The notes beneath the pieces were generated by a model. That model was not told where the DNA came from and made no database searches. It was given only the letters and a program-made list of their open reading frames with translations. DNA of 64,000 bases from Chloroflexota bacterium (GTDB taxonomy: Bacteria > Chloroflexota > Dehalococcoidia > Bin125). A program made the position numbers and the translations under genes. Positions 6,896-15,830 of this stretch are shown here, in pieces. Each line of letters opens with the position of its first letter. Position 1 is the stretch's first letter. The stretch spans positions 62,001 to 126,000 of the forward strand of contig JAPPFB010000020.1 of NCBI GenBank assembly GCA_028875225.1, in the 5' to 3' direction.

Positions 6896-8106
6896 TGGGA
6901 TTCCCCTTCGTCGAGTGAGATGACGCCGGCATTCACCAATCTGTCGATCTCCTCCCGGGAACGGCCGATCAGTTCCAGGGCCTCTCGGGTGTGTTCGCCG
7001 ATGGCGGAGGCTCCTCGGGTGAGGTGAATTGGAGTTCTGGAGAGATGGACGGGGGAGCCGGAGACCTTGATGGATTTCTGAGACTTGGCGACGGGGAGTT
7101 CGGCGATCATGCCTCGGGCGTGGATATGGGGGTCGCTGATGATCTCGGGGAGTGTGTTCATCGGAGCGGCGATGCAAACGCCTTCGAGCTCGGCTTCCCA
7201 CTCGGCGGTGGTGCGCTTCTTGAAGGCTTCGTTGAGGATTGGTTCGAGGTCGGCGTGATGGTTGGTGCGGTCGGGATTGGTCTGGAAACGCTCGTCGTGG
7301 AGCAGGTCGTCGCGCTCGATCTTGGCGCAAAAGAGCTGCCAGTCCTTGACTCCAGCGATCACCATCCAGCCGTCAAGAGTCGGGAATGCCTGGAACGGCG
7401 TGACCAACGGGTGGCGAGTGCCGATCGGTCCGGGCACCTCGTCGGTATTGGCGGCGCGGACGACGGCGTTCTCGAGCAGGGCGACCTGGGCGTCGAGCAT
7501 GGCGACATCGACGTGTTGGCCCAGACCGGAGGACTCCCGCTCGTGCATGGCGGCGAGCACGCCGATGGCGGTGTACATGCCGCCGGCCATGTCGCCGATC
7601 GAGTAGCCGGGCCGCGCGGGCGGGCCCCCGGGATGTCCGGTGATGCTCATCACACCGCCCATGCCCTGGACGATGACGTCGACGGCCGGGCGGTGCTGGT
7701 ACGGGCCGGTGTGTCCGAAACCGGAGGTGGAAGCGTAGATCAGGCGCGGGTTGACGGCCGAGAGGTCGTCGTAACCGAGGCCGAGCCGGGCCATGGCGCC
7801 GGGGCGGAAGTTCTCGGTGAGGACATCGATGGCGCCGGCGGCGGGGTCGATCAGATCCTTGATGATCTGAGTGGCTTCGGGGTGTTTGAGATCGAGGGTG
7901 ACCGATTTCTTGCCCCGATTGACGCTGAAGAAGTAGGTCGAGACGCCGTGGACGTAGGGCCCCGCGCCTCGGTGACGCTCATTGGTCTCGACGTGCTCGA
8001 CCTTGTAGACGTCTGCGCCGAGATCAGTGAGGATCATCGAGCCGTAGGGTCCGGCGAGGGCCCAGGTGAAGTCGAGGATGCGGAGGCCGTCGAGCGGTCC
8101 AGGCAT
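6892..8106 (-). CDS. CaiB/BaiF (family III) CoA-transferase
   Basis: Family III CoA-transferases move CoA between carboxylic acids and form interlocked dimers. The 404-residue length is typical. Motifs: GLRILDFTWALAGPYGSMIL at the N-terminus, the YFFSVNRGKKSVTLDLKHPE block, VLTENFRPGAMARLGLGYDD, and GYSIGDMAGGMYTAIGVLAA, containing the probable catalytic Asp. Substrate unknown. Operon: AhpD-like gene (10 bp upstream), this gene, then the PEP-mutase-like enzyme with a 4-base overlap, suggesting activation and cleavage of a small organic acid. Confidence 0.93.
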   Translation of the reverse strand: MPGPLDGLRILDFTWALAGPYGSMILTDLGADVYKVEHVETNERHRGAGPYVHGVSTYFFSVNRGKKSVTLDLKHPEATQIIKDLIDPAAGAIDVLTENFRPGAMARLGLGYDDLSAVNPRLIYASTSGFGHTGPYQHRPAVDVIVQGMGGVMSITGHPGGPPARPGYSIGDMAGGMYTAIGVLAAMHERESSGLGQHVDVAMLDAQVALLENAVVRAANTDEVPGPIGTRHPLVTPFQAFPTLDGWMVIAGVKDWQLFCAKIERDDLLHDERFQTNPDRTNHHADLEPILNEAFKKRTTAEWEAELEGVCIAAPMNTLPEIISDPHIHARGMIAELPVAKSQKSIKVSGSPVHLSRTPIHLTRGASAIGEHTREALELIGRSREEIDRLVNAGVISLDEGESQ

Positions 8107-8115
8107 GGTGTCTAC

Positions 8116-8676
8116 CTACTCCAACTCGAGTCCGGGGGTGCCGGGTTCGAGCTGGACGCCCAGGGTGTTGAGCGCCATCGAGACGAGGTTGTACTGCCCG
8201 GCGGCGAAGACAACATCCATCATCTGTTTGGTGTCGTATCGCTCGGCCAGTTCGTTCCAGGTTTCGTCGCTGAGGAAGGCGTCGGCGTGGAGTTCGTCGG
8301 CGGCACGGAGGAGGGCAGCCTCGTGGGAGGTCCAGGCCTCGTGGTCGGGGCCGTCCTTGACCCGCTCGACTTCCTCCAGGCTGAGGCCGGCCTGCTGTCC
8401 GATGCGTCGGTGCTGGCCGAACTCATAGCCGGACTGGCAGTTCCAGCCCATGCGCAGGATGATCAGTTCGCGCTCCCGTTCGGGCAACGAGGATTCGCCA
8501 AGGACGTGACGGGCGAACCGACCCCAGGCGGACGACAACTCGGGATAGTGCGCGAGCGTGCGGGTGATGTTGAGCACCGGTCCGCCGCGCGCTTCGGCGC
8601 GTTCGAGCTGGGCCTTCGACTCGCCCTCAGCCGTCTTGATGGTTAACGGTTGCAGTCGTGGTTCGGACAGGCGCAT
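8116..8676 (-). CDS. carboxymuconolactone decarboxylase / AhpD-like family protein
   Basis: A 186-residue protein with the CMD fold signature: LPERERELIILRMGWNCQSG followed by YEFGQHRRIGQQAGLSLEEV. Peroxidase-type AhpD proteins carry a CxxC pair ahead of the conserved His; here it is CQSG, with only the first Cys, which argues against a thiol peroxidase and for a hydrolase or decarboxylase-type role. First gene of the minus-strand operon with the CoA-transferase and PEP-mutase-like enzyme. No N-terminal signal or membrane segment. Confidence 0.85.
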   Translation of the reverse strand: MRLSEPRLQPLTIKTAEGESKAQLERAEARGGPVLNITRTLAHYPELSSAWGRFARHVLGESSLPERERELIILRMGWNCQSGYEFGQHRRIGQQAGLSLEEVERVKDGPDHEAWTSHEAALLRAADELHADAFLSDETWNELAERYDTKQMMDVVFAAGQYNLVSMALNTLGVQLEPGTPGLELE

Positions 8677-8751
8677 CGCATCCTCCTCAGCTCCAGGTGC
8701 TATCTCTTCTAAGTGACAGCAGGATAAGCGCTTGTCGCCGCTGCTTTAGCC

Positions 8752-9534
8752 CTAATGGTCTGCTGCGCCCGTCTCCTCGAAGTGCGGCGTGGCAAAACCG
8801 TGTTGCTTCGTCCCCCATGGTCCTCCAAGGAGTACGTCGAGCCGATATCTCAGCATCTCTCGGTGTCTTTCCGACGGAGAAATCAGGTACCCTCGCGCGA
8901 CCTCTCTTCGGAATCTGAGTGTCCATGGTCGAAAGGCACGACCAAGTGCATCCTGCAGGGTTCTTGCGGCGCGTTCCAGTTGATCAGGTGCCTTCACACT
9001 GCGGTCGAAGTGGTGGTAGATCAAGATGCTCTTGTCCTCGGCAACGAGGTCGTTAAGTTCATGCGGCGCACCGTACTTGGGTCCGTCCGTAGCAAGGATG
9101 TCAGCTGACTCGGATAGGCAGTTGTCAGGGTCGGCGAACAGCAGGTCGGCATCGTGTAGCGCTGCTGCTACTCCTGCTAGCCATCTAGATCTGATAGACA
9201 TTCTCTGGTCTGGCTGCGATCCTGTAGGAAACACTAGGAAGTCTGTGTGATGCAGTGTGTCTTGCGGCAGGATGCCAAGTTCGCAAACAGACGACACGCT
9301 GCGCCTTCCTCGCTGAACCATCTCAGCCAAGGCATCGAAGAGTTCGAAGTCACAGTTTCTCAGGCTTGGATGAGCGCTCCTCAGGTAGTCCACGAGCGTT
9401 CCGTCGCTGGAGTGAGGATCGTCAGGTGTCATCCACCAAGCCGCACCCAGCCTGACTTCACCACCCTTGCACAGCGCCCGCAGTAGCCCGTACTTTCCGA
9501 AGTCGCCGATGTTCCCTGCGTATTGATCTTTCAT
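8752..9534 (-). CDS. conserved hypothetical protein with a DPDN motif
   Basis: A 260-residue soluble protein beginning MKDQYAGNIGDFGKYGLLRA, with an acidic/aromatic motif LLFADPDNCLSESADILATD near residues 132-151 and KSILIYHHFDRSVKAP further on. The (F)xDPDN block at a strand end recalls the D/NPPY position of class I methyltransferases, but I see no clear SAM-binding loop, so this is only a lead. The DNA is visibly richer in A/T and rare codons than its neighbours, which suggests recent acquisition. It sits alone between the catabolic operon and hisC, with 75 and 41 bp gaps. Confidence 0.7.
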   Translation of the reverse strand: MKDQYAGNIGDFGKYGLLRALCKGGEVRLGAAWWMTPDDPHSSDGTLVDYLRSAHPSLRNCDFELFDALAEMVQRGRRSVSSVCELGILPQDTLHHTDFLVFPTGSQPDQRMSIRSRWLAGVAAALHDADLLFADPDNCLSESADILATDGPKYGAPHELNDLVAEDKSILIYHHFDRSVKAPDQLERAARTLQDALGRAFRPWTLRFRREVARGYLISPSERHREMLRYRLDVLLGGPWGTKQHGFATPHFEETGAADH

Positions 9535-9575
9535 TCCAGAGTTCTCTGTTCCTGTCCGTGGGATGGCAACGTCGG

Positions 9576-10691
9576 TCAGAGGACCGAGCTGAGACGTTCA
9601 AGCAAGATGTCGAGCTGGTTTGCTTGGGGCATCGAAATGCGCAGGTAGTTCGTCAGCAGCGGGTCGCTGTAGGTTCGCGTGAATACGCCGACGGCGGCGA
9701 GGCGGTCGTGGATCTGGCGGCCGGTTCCGATGCCGGGATCGACCTCAACCAGGATGTAGTTGGCGCTGGACGGCAGTGGCGAGAGGCCTTCGATGCCGAG
9801 CAGCGCGTCGTAGAGCTGGTCTCGAGTGTTGCGGATGGCATCGATCTGCTCTGCGATCTCGTCGACGCAGTCGACCGCGGCAATGCCGGCGACTTCGGCG
9901 GCCTGGTTGATGTTGTAGGGCTGCTTGATCTTGATCAAACTGGCCACGAGATCGGGATGGGCCAAGGCGTATCCCAGGCGCAGGCCGGCGATGCCGGCCC
10001 ACTTGCTGAAGGTGCGCATGATGATCAGGCGGGGGTACTCAGACAGCAAGTCCTGCGCAGAGGATTCGAACCCGGCGAACTCGATGTAGGCCTCGTCTAG
10101 CATCACCGTCGCGCCTCGGGCCAGGATCTCGCAGAGCAGGTCTCTGGGGACGAGATCGCCGCTGGGATTGTTTGGCGAAGTGAGCACGACGACGCTATCT
10201 GCGGCGGCGCGGTCAATCGCCGCGAGCAATGCTTCGGCGTCGAGAGCGAAACCGTCGCGGCGAGGCACTTCGACGAGCTTGAGTTCATTGACGTCGGCGA
10301 GGAATGGATACATGCCGAACGAGGGCGGGCAGGTGATGATTGAGTCGCCCGGGCTGAGCAGGGCGCGCAGCGTGAGGTCGAGCAGTTCGTCGGCGCCGGC
10401 GCCGGCGACGATCATGTCAGAGTCGAGGCCGGTGTAGCGCGCAAGCGCGGCGCGCAACTCGGTCTGATTGGGGTCGGGGTAGATGGAGCCGAAGTGCGGA
10501 TCGGCCAGTGCGGTTGTCAGCGTGTCTCGCACCGACGGATGGATGCCGTAGGGGTTCTCGTTGGCGTCGAGCTTGAGGCAGTCCTCCGGATCGAGTCCGG
10601 CCAGCCGGGCACGCTCGGCCAACGGTACAACGGGCGCGTATCCGGGTAGCCGAGCGAGGTGCGGCCGGACCCGCGGCGGTTTGGAACTCAT
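9576..10691 (-). CDS. hisC: histidinol-phosphate aminotransferase
   Basis: PLP-dependent transaminase converting imidazole acetol phosphate plus glutamate to histidinol phosphate. At 371 residues it shows LKLDANENPYG at the N-terminus, the VVLTSPNNPSGD block, LDEAYIEF, the PLP lysine in TFSKWAGIAGLRLGYALA (FSKxxGxAGLRxGY), and the C-terminal NYLRISM motif. The ATG overlaps the hisD stop as ATGA. Confidence 0.96.
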   Translation of the reverse strand: MSSKPPRVRPHLARLPGYAPVVPLAERARLAGLDPEDCLKLDANENPYGIHPSVRDTLTTALADPHFGSIYPDPNQTELRAALARYTGLDSDMIVAGAGADELLDLTLRALLSPGDSIITCPPSFGMYPFLADVNELKLVEVPRRDGFALDAEALLAAIDRAAADSVVVLTSPNNPSGDLVPRDLLCEILARGATVMLDEAYIEFAGFESSAQDLLSEYPRLIIMRTFSKWAGIAGLRLGYALAHPDLVASLIKIKQPYNINQAAEVAGIAAVDCVDEIAEQIDAIRNTRDQLYDALLGIEGLSPLPSSANYILVEVDPGIGTGRQIHDRLAAVGVFTRTYSDPLLTNYLRISMPQANQLDILLERLSSVL

Positions 10692-12049
10692 CGATCGCGC
10701 CGTCGGCGTTCGAGCGAGCGGGCGTGGGCGTCGAGTTGCTCGGCGTGAGCGATCAGTTCGGCGTCGGCTGAAACCGCATCTAACAGGTCGTCGGTGACCT
10801 GGACGACCGTCGTGATCTTCATGAACTCGCCGACGTTGAGCGCCGAGGCGAAGCGAGCGGAGCCCCCGGTCGGCATGACATGAGACGGTCCGGCGACATA
10901 GTCACCCAGGGCCTCGGGCGAGGCCTCGCCAACGAACAGTCCGCCAGCATTGCGTACGTCGCCGATTCGCTGATCTGCCTGTTCAACGACCAGCGCCAGG
11001 TGCTCGGGGGCATATTCGTTGGCGATCGCCAGCGCCTCGTCGAGGTCGGGCACGTACGCGAGTCCGCCGCGATTGCGTACGGCAGTGAGGGCAATTTCGC
11101 GGCGTGGCAGGTCTGCGGACTGGACCGCCAACTGCTCGACGACCGCGCGGGCCAGGGTCTCGCTGGTTGAGATCAGAATTGGCGCGGCGAGGTTGTCGTG
11201 TTCGGCCTGGGCGAGGAGGTCGGCGGCGACGAGTTCGGGGTTGGCGGTGTCATCGGCGACGATCAGGGTTTCGGTCGGGCCGTAGATCGCGTCGATCCCG
11301 ACGACTCCGTAGAGGCGTCGCTTGGCGGCGGTGACGAAGCGATTGCCGGGACCGAAGATCTTGTCAACGGCGGAGATCGATTCGGTGCCGAAGGCCAGGG
11401 CAGCGATCGCCTGTGCGCCTCCGACCTTGTAGACCGTGTCAACCCCCGCAATCTCTGCGGCGACCAACTTGAGCGCGTTGACCTTTGCGCTTCCGTCCGC
11501 GGACGGGACGGCAGGGGAAGCGATGACAACTTCGGATACACCTGCGACCTGCGCCGGAATCGCCGTGTGGAGGAATGTCGAGGGATAGACAGCAGCGGTA
11601 CCGGGCACGTACAGGCCGACACGGGAGAGCGGTCTGACGAGCTGGCCGAGGCCGCCGGAAGAGAACGATTTTGCGGCGTGCGCCAGTTGCATCTCGTGGT
11701 AGCGGCGGACGCGATCGGCGGCGTGCTGCAGGGCGGCAACGAGTTCGGCGGAGACTTCATTGCGAGCTTCGGCAAACTCTGCATCGGAAACAAGCAGACT
11801 GCCCGGGGAGGCGCCGTCGATTGCCTTCGCAATCTGCCGCACGGCCGCGTCGCCGCCGGTGCGGACCTGCTCAATGATCCGGCGGACGGCCTCTTCGAAG
11901 TCAGGTTCGTCGTCGAACAGTCGGCGCAGAATCTGGCGTTCCGCTTCGCTCAGTTCATCGTCGTCGGGTCGGCGACGGGAGAGTAGCTGTGCTCGCGCGG
12001 CGTCGGCGCCGTGCCAGATAGGGATGTCGATGTCGGTCGCGCTGACCAT
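10688..12049 (-). CDS. hisD: histidinol dehydrogenase
   Basis: Zinc- and NAD-dependent four-electron oxidation of histidinol to histidine. With the ATG at 12049 the product is 453 residues; a GTG immediately upstream (12052) is an alternative. Recognisable blocks: LYVPGTAAVYPSTFLHTAIP, KVGGAQAIAALAFGTESISA, DKIFGPGNRFVTAAKRRLYG, DLLAQAEHDNLAAPILISTS and EYAPEHLALVV, with YVAGPSHVMPTGGSARFASA near the end. The start overlaps the stop of the upstream gene by one base (TGATG), and hisC follows with a 4-base overlap. Confidence 0.97.
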   Translation of the reverse strand: MVSATDIDIPIWHGADAARAQLLSRRRPDDDELSEAERQILRRLFDDEPDFEEAVRRIIEQVRTGGDAAVRQIAKAIDGASPGSLLVSDAEFAEARNEVSAELVAALQHAADRVRRYHEMQLAHAAKSFSSGGLGQLVRPLSRVGLYVPGTAAVYPSTFLHTAIPAQVAGVSEVVIASPAVPSADGSAKVNALKLVAAEIAGVDTVYKVGGAQAIAALAFGTESISAVDKIFGPGNRFVTAAKRRLYGVVGIDAIYGPTETLIVADDTANPELVAADLLAQAEHDNLAAPILISTSETLARAVVEQLAVQSADLPRREIALTAVRNRGGLAYVPDLDEALAIANEYAPEHLALVVEQADQRIGDVRNAGGLFVGEASPEALGDYVAGPSHVMPTGGSARFASALNVGEFMKITTVVQVTDDLLDAVSADAELIAHAEQLDAHARSLERRRRDR

Positions 12050-12813
12050 CACTCCGCGCCCAGCCAGTCGTTCAGCACGGATGTCGTGCGCTCGGCGGTC
12101 GATTCGAAGAATCCGTCGAGCGCGCTTTGCTCGACGTGGGTGAGCGTCTCATCAAGCAACTCCGGAATGTTTTCCATGAACTGGCGCAATCCGGATTCAC
12201 TCTCGATTCCGGCGCTCTTGAGGTGTCTCGAAGCAATGAACGAGAAGCGCTCCCAATCGGGCGGGTGTTCGGTCATGGCGGCCGTCGTGTCGCGCCAGCG
12301 CTCCAGCAAGGGACGGTCGACGAACCCAGCGTCGATCTCAATGGCGGAGCCGATCAGCGCGCGCCGGATCTGCCGCATCTGCTCCCCCGACTCGCGCTCA
12401 CGTCGGTCGAGCTCGTACTGCAGGACCCGGTCGAGCAGGTTGGCGTGTGAGTTGCCCCCGAGCAGCGAGCGCGAACCGAAGAACGGGCGGTAGATCTGCA
12501 GGACGTACTCCTGGTCCATGATCACGTGGGTCAGGTAGCCCGCGACCCAGGCGATGGTTTCGGCGCTGAGATTGGACGGGTCGCGGAACTTGCGATGAGA
12601 GCTGAAGAAGTTCTCGACGCAGTCCTGGTGGCCGTCGTTGTAGATGTCAAAGAAGTGCGTGCGCTCCCGATCCCAGCGAGTCAGGACACGGATGTCGGGG
12701 GTGGTCGCGCCCAGCAGATAGTCGCCATTTTGGCCGTCGAAGGTCAGACTGTCGGCGTTGATCTGTCCGCCCGCGCGGACGGCGGCGATCATGTGGGTGA
12801 CCAGCGGGGGCAT
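12049..12813 (-). CDS. zinc-dependent phospholipase C-like (PF00882-type) protein
   Basis: A 254-residue protein opening MPPLVTHMIAAVRAG and continuing with GDYLLGATTPDIRVLTRWDR, RTHFFD and ETIAWVAGYLTHVIMDQEYV. This succession of His/Asp motifs (THM, TPDI, THFFD, AGYLTHVIMDQ) is the metal-binding pattern of proteins related to zinc-dependent phospholipase C; the enzymatic role of these small relatives is not established. No signal peptide is evident. It is first in the operon with hisD and hisC and may simply share their promoter. It diverges from nfeD across 35 bp. Confidence 0.6.
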   Translation of the reverse strand: MPPLVTHMIAAVRAGGQINADSLTFDGQNGDYLLGATTPDIRVLTRWDRERTHFFDIYNDGHQDCVENFFSSHRKFRDPSNLSAETIAWVAGYLTHVIMDQEYVLQIYRPFFGSRSLLGGNSHANLLDRVLQYELDRRERESGEQMRQIRRALIGSAIEIDAGFVDRPLLERWRDTTAAMTEHPPDWERFSFIASRHLKSAGIESESGLRQFMENIPELLDETLTHVEQSALDGFFESTAERTTSVLNDWLGAE

Positions 12814-12848
12814 GATCGGAGTGTATCTCGCCTGCGTATTCTTGACGT

Positions 12849-14207
12849 ATGAGGTGGTTTGTCGAGCGGCCGTTGCGACTATTGGCGATGGTATTGATCG
12901 CCCTGGGTATCGGGTCGGCGCTGTTGAGCGGTTGCGGGTCGGACAACCCGCCCGGCGGGCTGCATGTGTCGGAGATGGCCCAGGAGATTGGACCGGTCTC
13001 GGCCAACTTCGTGAGCAGGGCGCTGGATCGGGCCGAGCGGCAGGACGCGGTGGCCTGGATCCTGATGCTCGATACGCCGGGCGGGCTGATCACATCAACC
13101 GATGACATTGTTCAGCGCATTCTGGCTGCGGAGATACCGGTGATTGTCTTCGTCAGTCCAGCCGGGGCTCGGGCGGCGTCGGCTGGGACGTTCATCACCC
13201 TGGCGGGGCACGTCGCGGCGATGGCGCCGAACACGCAAATCGGCGCCGCGCATCCGATCGCGGGCAGCGGTGAAGACATCGAGGGCGATCTGAATGACAA
13301 GGTGACCAACGACGCCGCAGCAGACATACGGGGCATCGCCAAGCATCGGGGCCGAAATGAGGAGTGGGCCGAGCAGGCGGTTCGGGAGTCGGTGTCGATC
13401 ACCGGCGACGAAGCGGTGGAGCTGAACGTGGTCGACGTGGTCGCCGCCGATCTGAATGATCTGATTGCGCAGCTGGACGGGCGCTCAATCCAACTGGAGC
13501 CGGACGGCGAGCGCATCACTCTGGAGATCGCTGGTGCGCCAATCGTGGAGACGAACTACAACTTTGCCGAGTCGGTGCTGGATGTGATTGCGGATCCCAA
13601 CATTGCGTTCCTGTTCACGTCGATTGGCAGTCTGTTGCTGCTGATCGAGGCGTTCTCTCCGGGTCTTGTCGGACCGGGCGTGTTCGGCGTGATCATGTTG
13701 ATCTTCGGGTTTTTCGCACTGGGACCGCTGGACACCAACCCGGCGGGGATTGCCTTGCTGGTGCTGGCGATCATCCTGCTGGTTGCGGAGGTGTTCGTCG
13801 CCGGGTTTGGATTCCTGGGCATTGGCGGGATCATTGCGCTCATTCTTGGGGGTTTGCTGTTGATCGGCGACGCCTCAGTCGATGCGGAAAAGGTCTCGAT
13901 CTGGGCGCTAGTCGTCGGGGCGGGTCTGGTTGGCCTCGTGGTCTTTGGACTGGGCACGCTGATTGCCGTGGATCGGCGCAAGCCGAAATGGTCGTTCCAG
14001 GCGTCGCATGGAATTGTGGGCAAGGCCGGTCATGCGCACAGCCCGCTGTCGCCGGGCGGGACGGTGATGGTGGAGGCAGAGTTGTGGTCGGCGAGAGCGG
14101 CCGCAGGAGTCGAGATTGCGGAGGGCGACTCGATCAGGGTGATCGGCATGGAAGGGCTGACGGCGATCGTCGAGTCCTCGGAGGATGAGGAGGATGACGA
14201 TGAGTGA
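12849..14207 (+). CDS. NfeD family membrane protein with ClpP-class serine protease domain
   Basis: Long-form NfeD (452 residues). The N-terminus is a lipoprotein-type signal ending in a lipobox (ALLSGCGS). A ClpP-fold protease domain follows (LMLDTPGGLITSTDDIVQRI; probable catalytic Ser in GARAASAGTFITLAG near residue 111 and Lys in DLNDKVTND near residue 151, the Ser-Lys dyad of archaeal 1510-N proteases). Residues about 260-385 form several transmembrane helices, followed by a C-terminal OB-fold NfeD domain. Such proteins work with SPFH/stomatin partners in membrane quality control; no stomatin gene is adjacent. The stop overlaps the next gene. Confidence 0.9.
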   Translation: MRWFVERPLRLLAMVLIALGIGSALLSGCGSDNPPGGLHVSEMAQEIGPVSANFVSRALDRAERQDAVAWILMLDTPGGLITSTDDIVQRILAAEIPVIVFVSPAGARAASAGTFITLAGHVAAMAPNTQIGAAHPIAGSGEDIEGDLNDKVTNDAAADIRGIAKHRGRNEEWAEQAVRESVSITGDEAVELNVVDVVAADLNDLIAQLDGRSIQLEPDGERITLEIAGAPIVETNYNFAESVLDVIADPNIAFLFTSIGSLLLLIEAFSPGLVGPGVFGVIMLIFGFFALGPLDTNPAGIALLVLAIILLVAEVFVAGFGFLGIGGIIALILGGLLLIGDASVDAEKVSIWALVVGAGLVGLVVFGLGTLIAVDRRKPKWSFQASHGIVGKAGHAHSPLSPGGTVMVEAELWSARAAAGVEIAEGDSIRVIGMEGLTAIVESSEDEEDDDE

Positions 14208-14571
14208 TTCGAGGTTCGACCGCTACTTCACCGAACTTGATGAGTCGGAGCGGGCGGTCGCGTACCGGATTCGCGACGTGGTGCGCTCCGCAGTGGGAAG
14301 CAATCCGAGCGTGTCCGAGACCACGAAGTGGAACTATCCAGCCTGGGTGTATGCGGGCAAACGCGGCAACATGTGCAGCATCATGGGCGCCAACGGCTAC
14401 GTGCGGCTGCAGTTTTTCCGAGGGGCCGAGTTACGTGAAGCCGAAGAACGGTTGGAGGGCACAGGGAAGGGGATGCGTCACCTGAAGGTGTGGTGCGATG
14501 GGGAGTTTCCGACGGAGGAGATTGTGGGACTGGTGCGGGATGCGGTGGCCCTGCACGGCCAGGGGCCATAA
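14200..14571 (+). CDS. DUF1801 domain protein
   Basis: A 123-residue protein of the small DUF1801 (YdhG-like) family: RYFTELDESERAVAYRIRDV, the SETTKWNYPAWVYAG block, then a hydrophobic strand and the C-terminal KGMRHLKVWCDGEFPTEEIV. Function of the family is not established. ATG at 14200 is chosen because GAGGAGGA lies 5-12 bases upstream and it overlaps the nfeD stop (ATGAGTGA); ATGs at 14185 and 14194 are also in frame. Confidence 0.75.
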   Translation: MSDSRFDRYFTELDESERAVAYRIRDVVRSAVGSNPSVSETTKWNYPAWVYAGKRGNMCSIMGANGYVRLQFFRGAELREAEERLEGTGKGMRHLKVWCDGEFPTEEIVGLVRDAVALHGQGP

Positions 14572-14577
14572 GGCGAG

Positions 14578-14600
14578 ATACCCGCGGCAAGCGCGGGTAT
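14578..14600. terminator. perfect 9-bp stem hairpin between convergent genes
   Basis: ATACCCGCG-GCAAG-CGCGGGTAT is a perfect 9-bp stem with a 5-base loop, placed between the stops of the DUF1801 gene and rplS. No T-run follows on either side, so it is a candidate bidirectional stop structure rather than a classical intrinsic terminator. It resembles the CCCGCG-type palindromes of the dispersed repeats. Confidence 0.55.
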
Positions 14601-14625
14601 GACGACTGTTGAATGGGACCGATAC

Positions 14626-14994
14626 CTAGTAGGAGTGGATCGCGCGCTTGGCGTTTCTCGGGCGCTGGGGGATTCGGGCGGCTCGTCCGGTTCGGTCACG
14701 GAGGTAGTAGAGGCGGGAGCGGCGCACGCGGCCACGGCGGGTGACCTCGACCCGTTCGATCCTCGGGGAGTGGTAGAGGAAGGTGCGCTCGACGCCGATG
14801 CCCTTGGTCACGCGGCGGACAGTGAAGTTGGAGGACGAGCCCTGTTTCTTGCGGCGAATGACGACGCCTTCGAAGACCTGGGTGCGTTCGCGGTCGCCTT
14901 CGACGATCACTGCGTGGACGCGGACCGTGTCTCCAGGCTGGAATTCCTCAATATCCGGATTGCGCTCATAGGTCAGGAGGTCGCTGCGGTCCAT
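14626..14994 (-). CDS. rplS: 50S ribosomal protein L19
   Basis: L19 lies at the 30S-50S interface. The 122-residue protein matches the family: [60 protein letters not shown] and a basic C-terminus [20 protein letters not shown]. It is the last gene of the minus-strand cluster, 105 bp downstream of trmD. In most bacteria rpsP-rimM-trmD-rplS are together; here only trmD-rplS occur, attached to the end of the division cluster. Confidence 0.97.
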   Translation of the reverse strand: MDRSDLLTYERNPDIEEFQPGDTVRVHAVIVEGDRERTQVFEGVVIRRKKQGSSSNFTVRRVTKGIGVERTFLYHSPRIERVEVTRRGRVRRSRLYYLRDRTGRAARIPQRPRNAKRAIHSY

Positions 14995-15099
14995 GATCAG
15001 CTCCGGAGGGGAAGGTTGGGAAACGGGCTGGAAGTGGTTGTTTCATCTTACGACCGACTTCGGCTTGCGTTCTAGCCGATCGTCGAGGTGATACGACAG

Positions 15100-15804
15100 T
15101 CATGAGGTTGTCTCCGACACATCATCGTCCCCGGACAGCAGGTCGGGACGGCGGGCGCGGGTGCGCTCGATCTGGCGTTCGCGACGCCAGCGCTCCACTG
15201 CGCCGTGGTCGCCGCTGAGCAGGACGTCGGGCACGCGCCAGCCGCGAAACTCCGGTGGTCTCGTGTACTGGGGATACTCGAGCAGTCCGTCGCTGAACGA
15301 CTCCTCAACCGTGGACTGCGGAGAGCCCAGCGCACCCGGTTGGAGCCGGACGAGGGCGTCGACCAGGACGACCGCGGCCGGCTCGCCGCCGGAGAGCACG
15401 TAGTCGCCGATTGAGATCTCCTCGTCGACCAGATGCTCGCGCACCCGCTCATCGACGCCTTCATAGCGACCGCAGAGGACGATCAGCCTGTCTTCCTCGG
15501 CGAGGCGCCGCGCCAGCGCCTGATCGAGGCGTTGGCCCTGAGGCGTCAGCAGCACCGCCCGACCGGTCTGGTCGTGGTTGCGCAGCGTCTCGACGGCTCG
15601 GAACCAGGGTTCCGGCTTCATCACCATGCCTGCGCCGCCGCCGTAGGGGTAGTCGTCGACAGTGCGGTGGCGATCGTCGGTGTAGTCGCGCAGGTCGTGG
15701 ACGTGAAGTTCGACGATGCCGCTGTCGCGGGCGCGCCTGATGATGCTGTGATCAAACGCGCCCGCAAGCAGGGGCGGGAAGATGGTGATGACGTCGATTC
15801 GCAT
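15100..15804 (-). CDS. trmD: tRNA (guanine-N1-)-methyltransferase
   Basis: TrmD makes m1G37 in tRNAs to prevent frameshifting. Start at ATG 15804 (GTG at 15807 also possible), giving 234 residues. Knotted SPOUT motifs are visible: [79 protein letters not shown] and [20 protein letters not shown]. It lies between ftsZ (27 bp upstream) and rplS. Confidence 0.97.
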   Translation of the reverse strand: MRIDVITIFPPLLAGAFDHSIIRRARDSGIVELHVHDLRDYTDDRHRTVDDYPYGGGAGMVMKPEPWFRAVETLRNHDQTGRAVLLTPQGQRLDQALARRLAEEDRLIVLCGRYEGVDERVREHLVDEEISIGDYVLSGGEPAAVVLVDALVRLQPGALGSPQSTVEESFSDGLLEYPQYTRPPEFRGWRVPDVLLSGDHGAVERWRRERQIERTRARRPDLLSGDDDVSETTS

Positions 15805-15830
15805 CACCTGGTCCAGTTATCGCGCTCGCC

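Noticed and set aside
6991-8646. Long plus-strand open frame opposite the CoA-transferase and CMD genes
   Set aside because: It is antisense to two well-supported minus-strand genes; its sequence is the Gly/Val/Asp-rich pattern of an antisense shadow in high-GC DNA.
14995-15099. L19 leader-type regulatory RNA between trmD and rplS
   Set aside because: The gap is 105 bp with no strong conserved hairpin I could recognise; no basis for a named RNA family.
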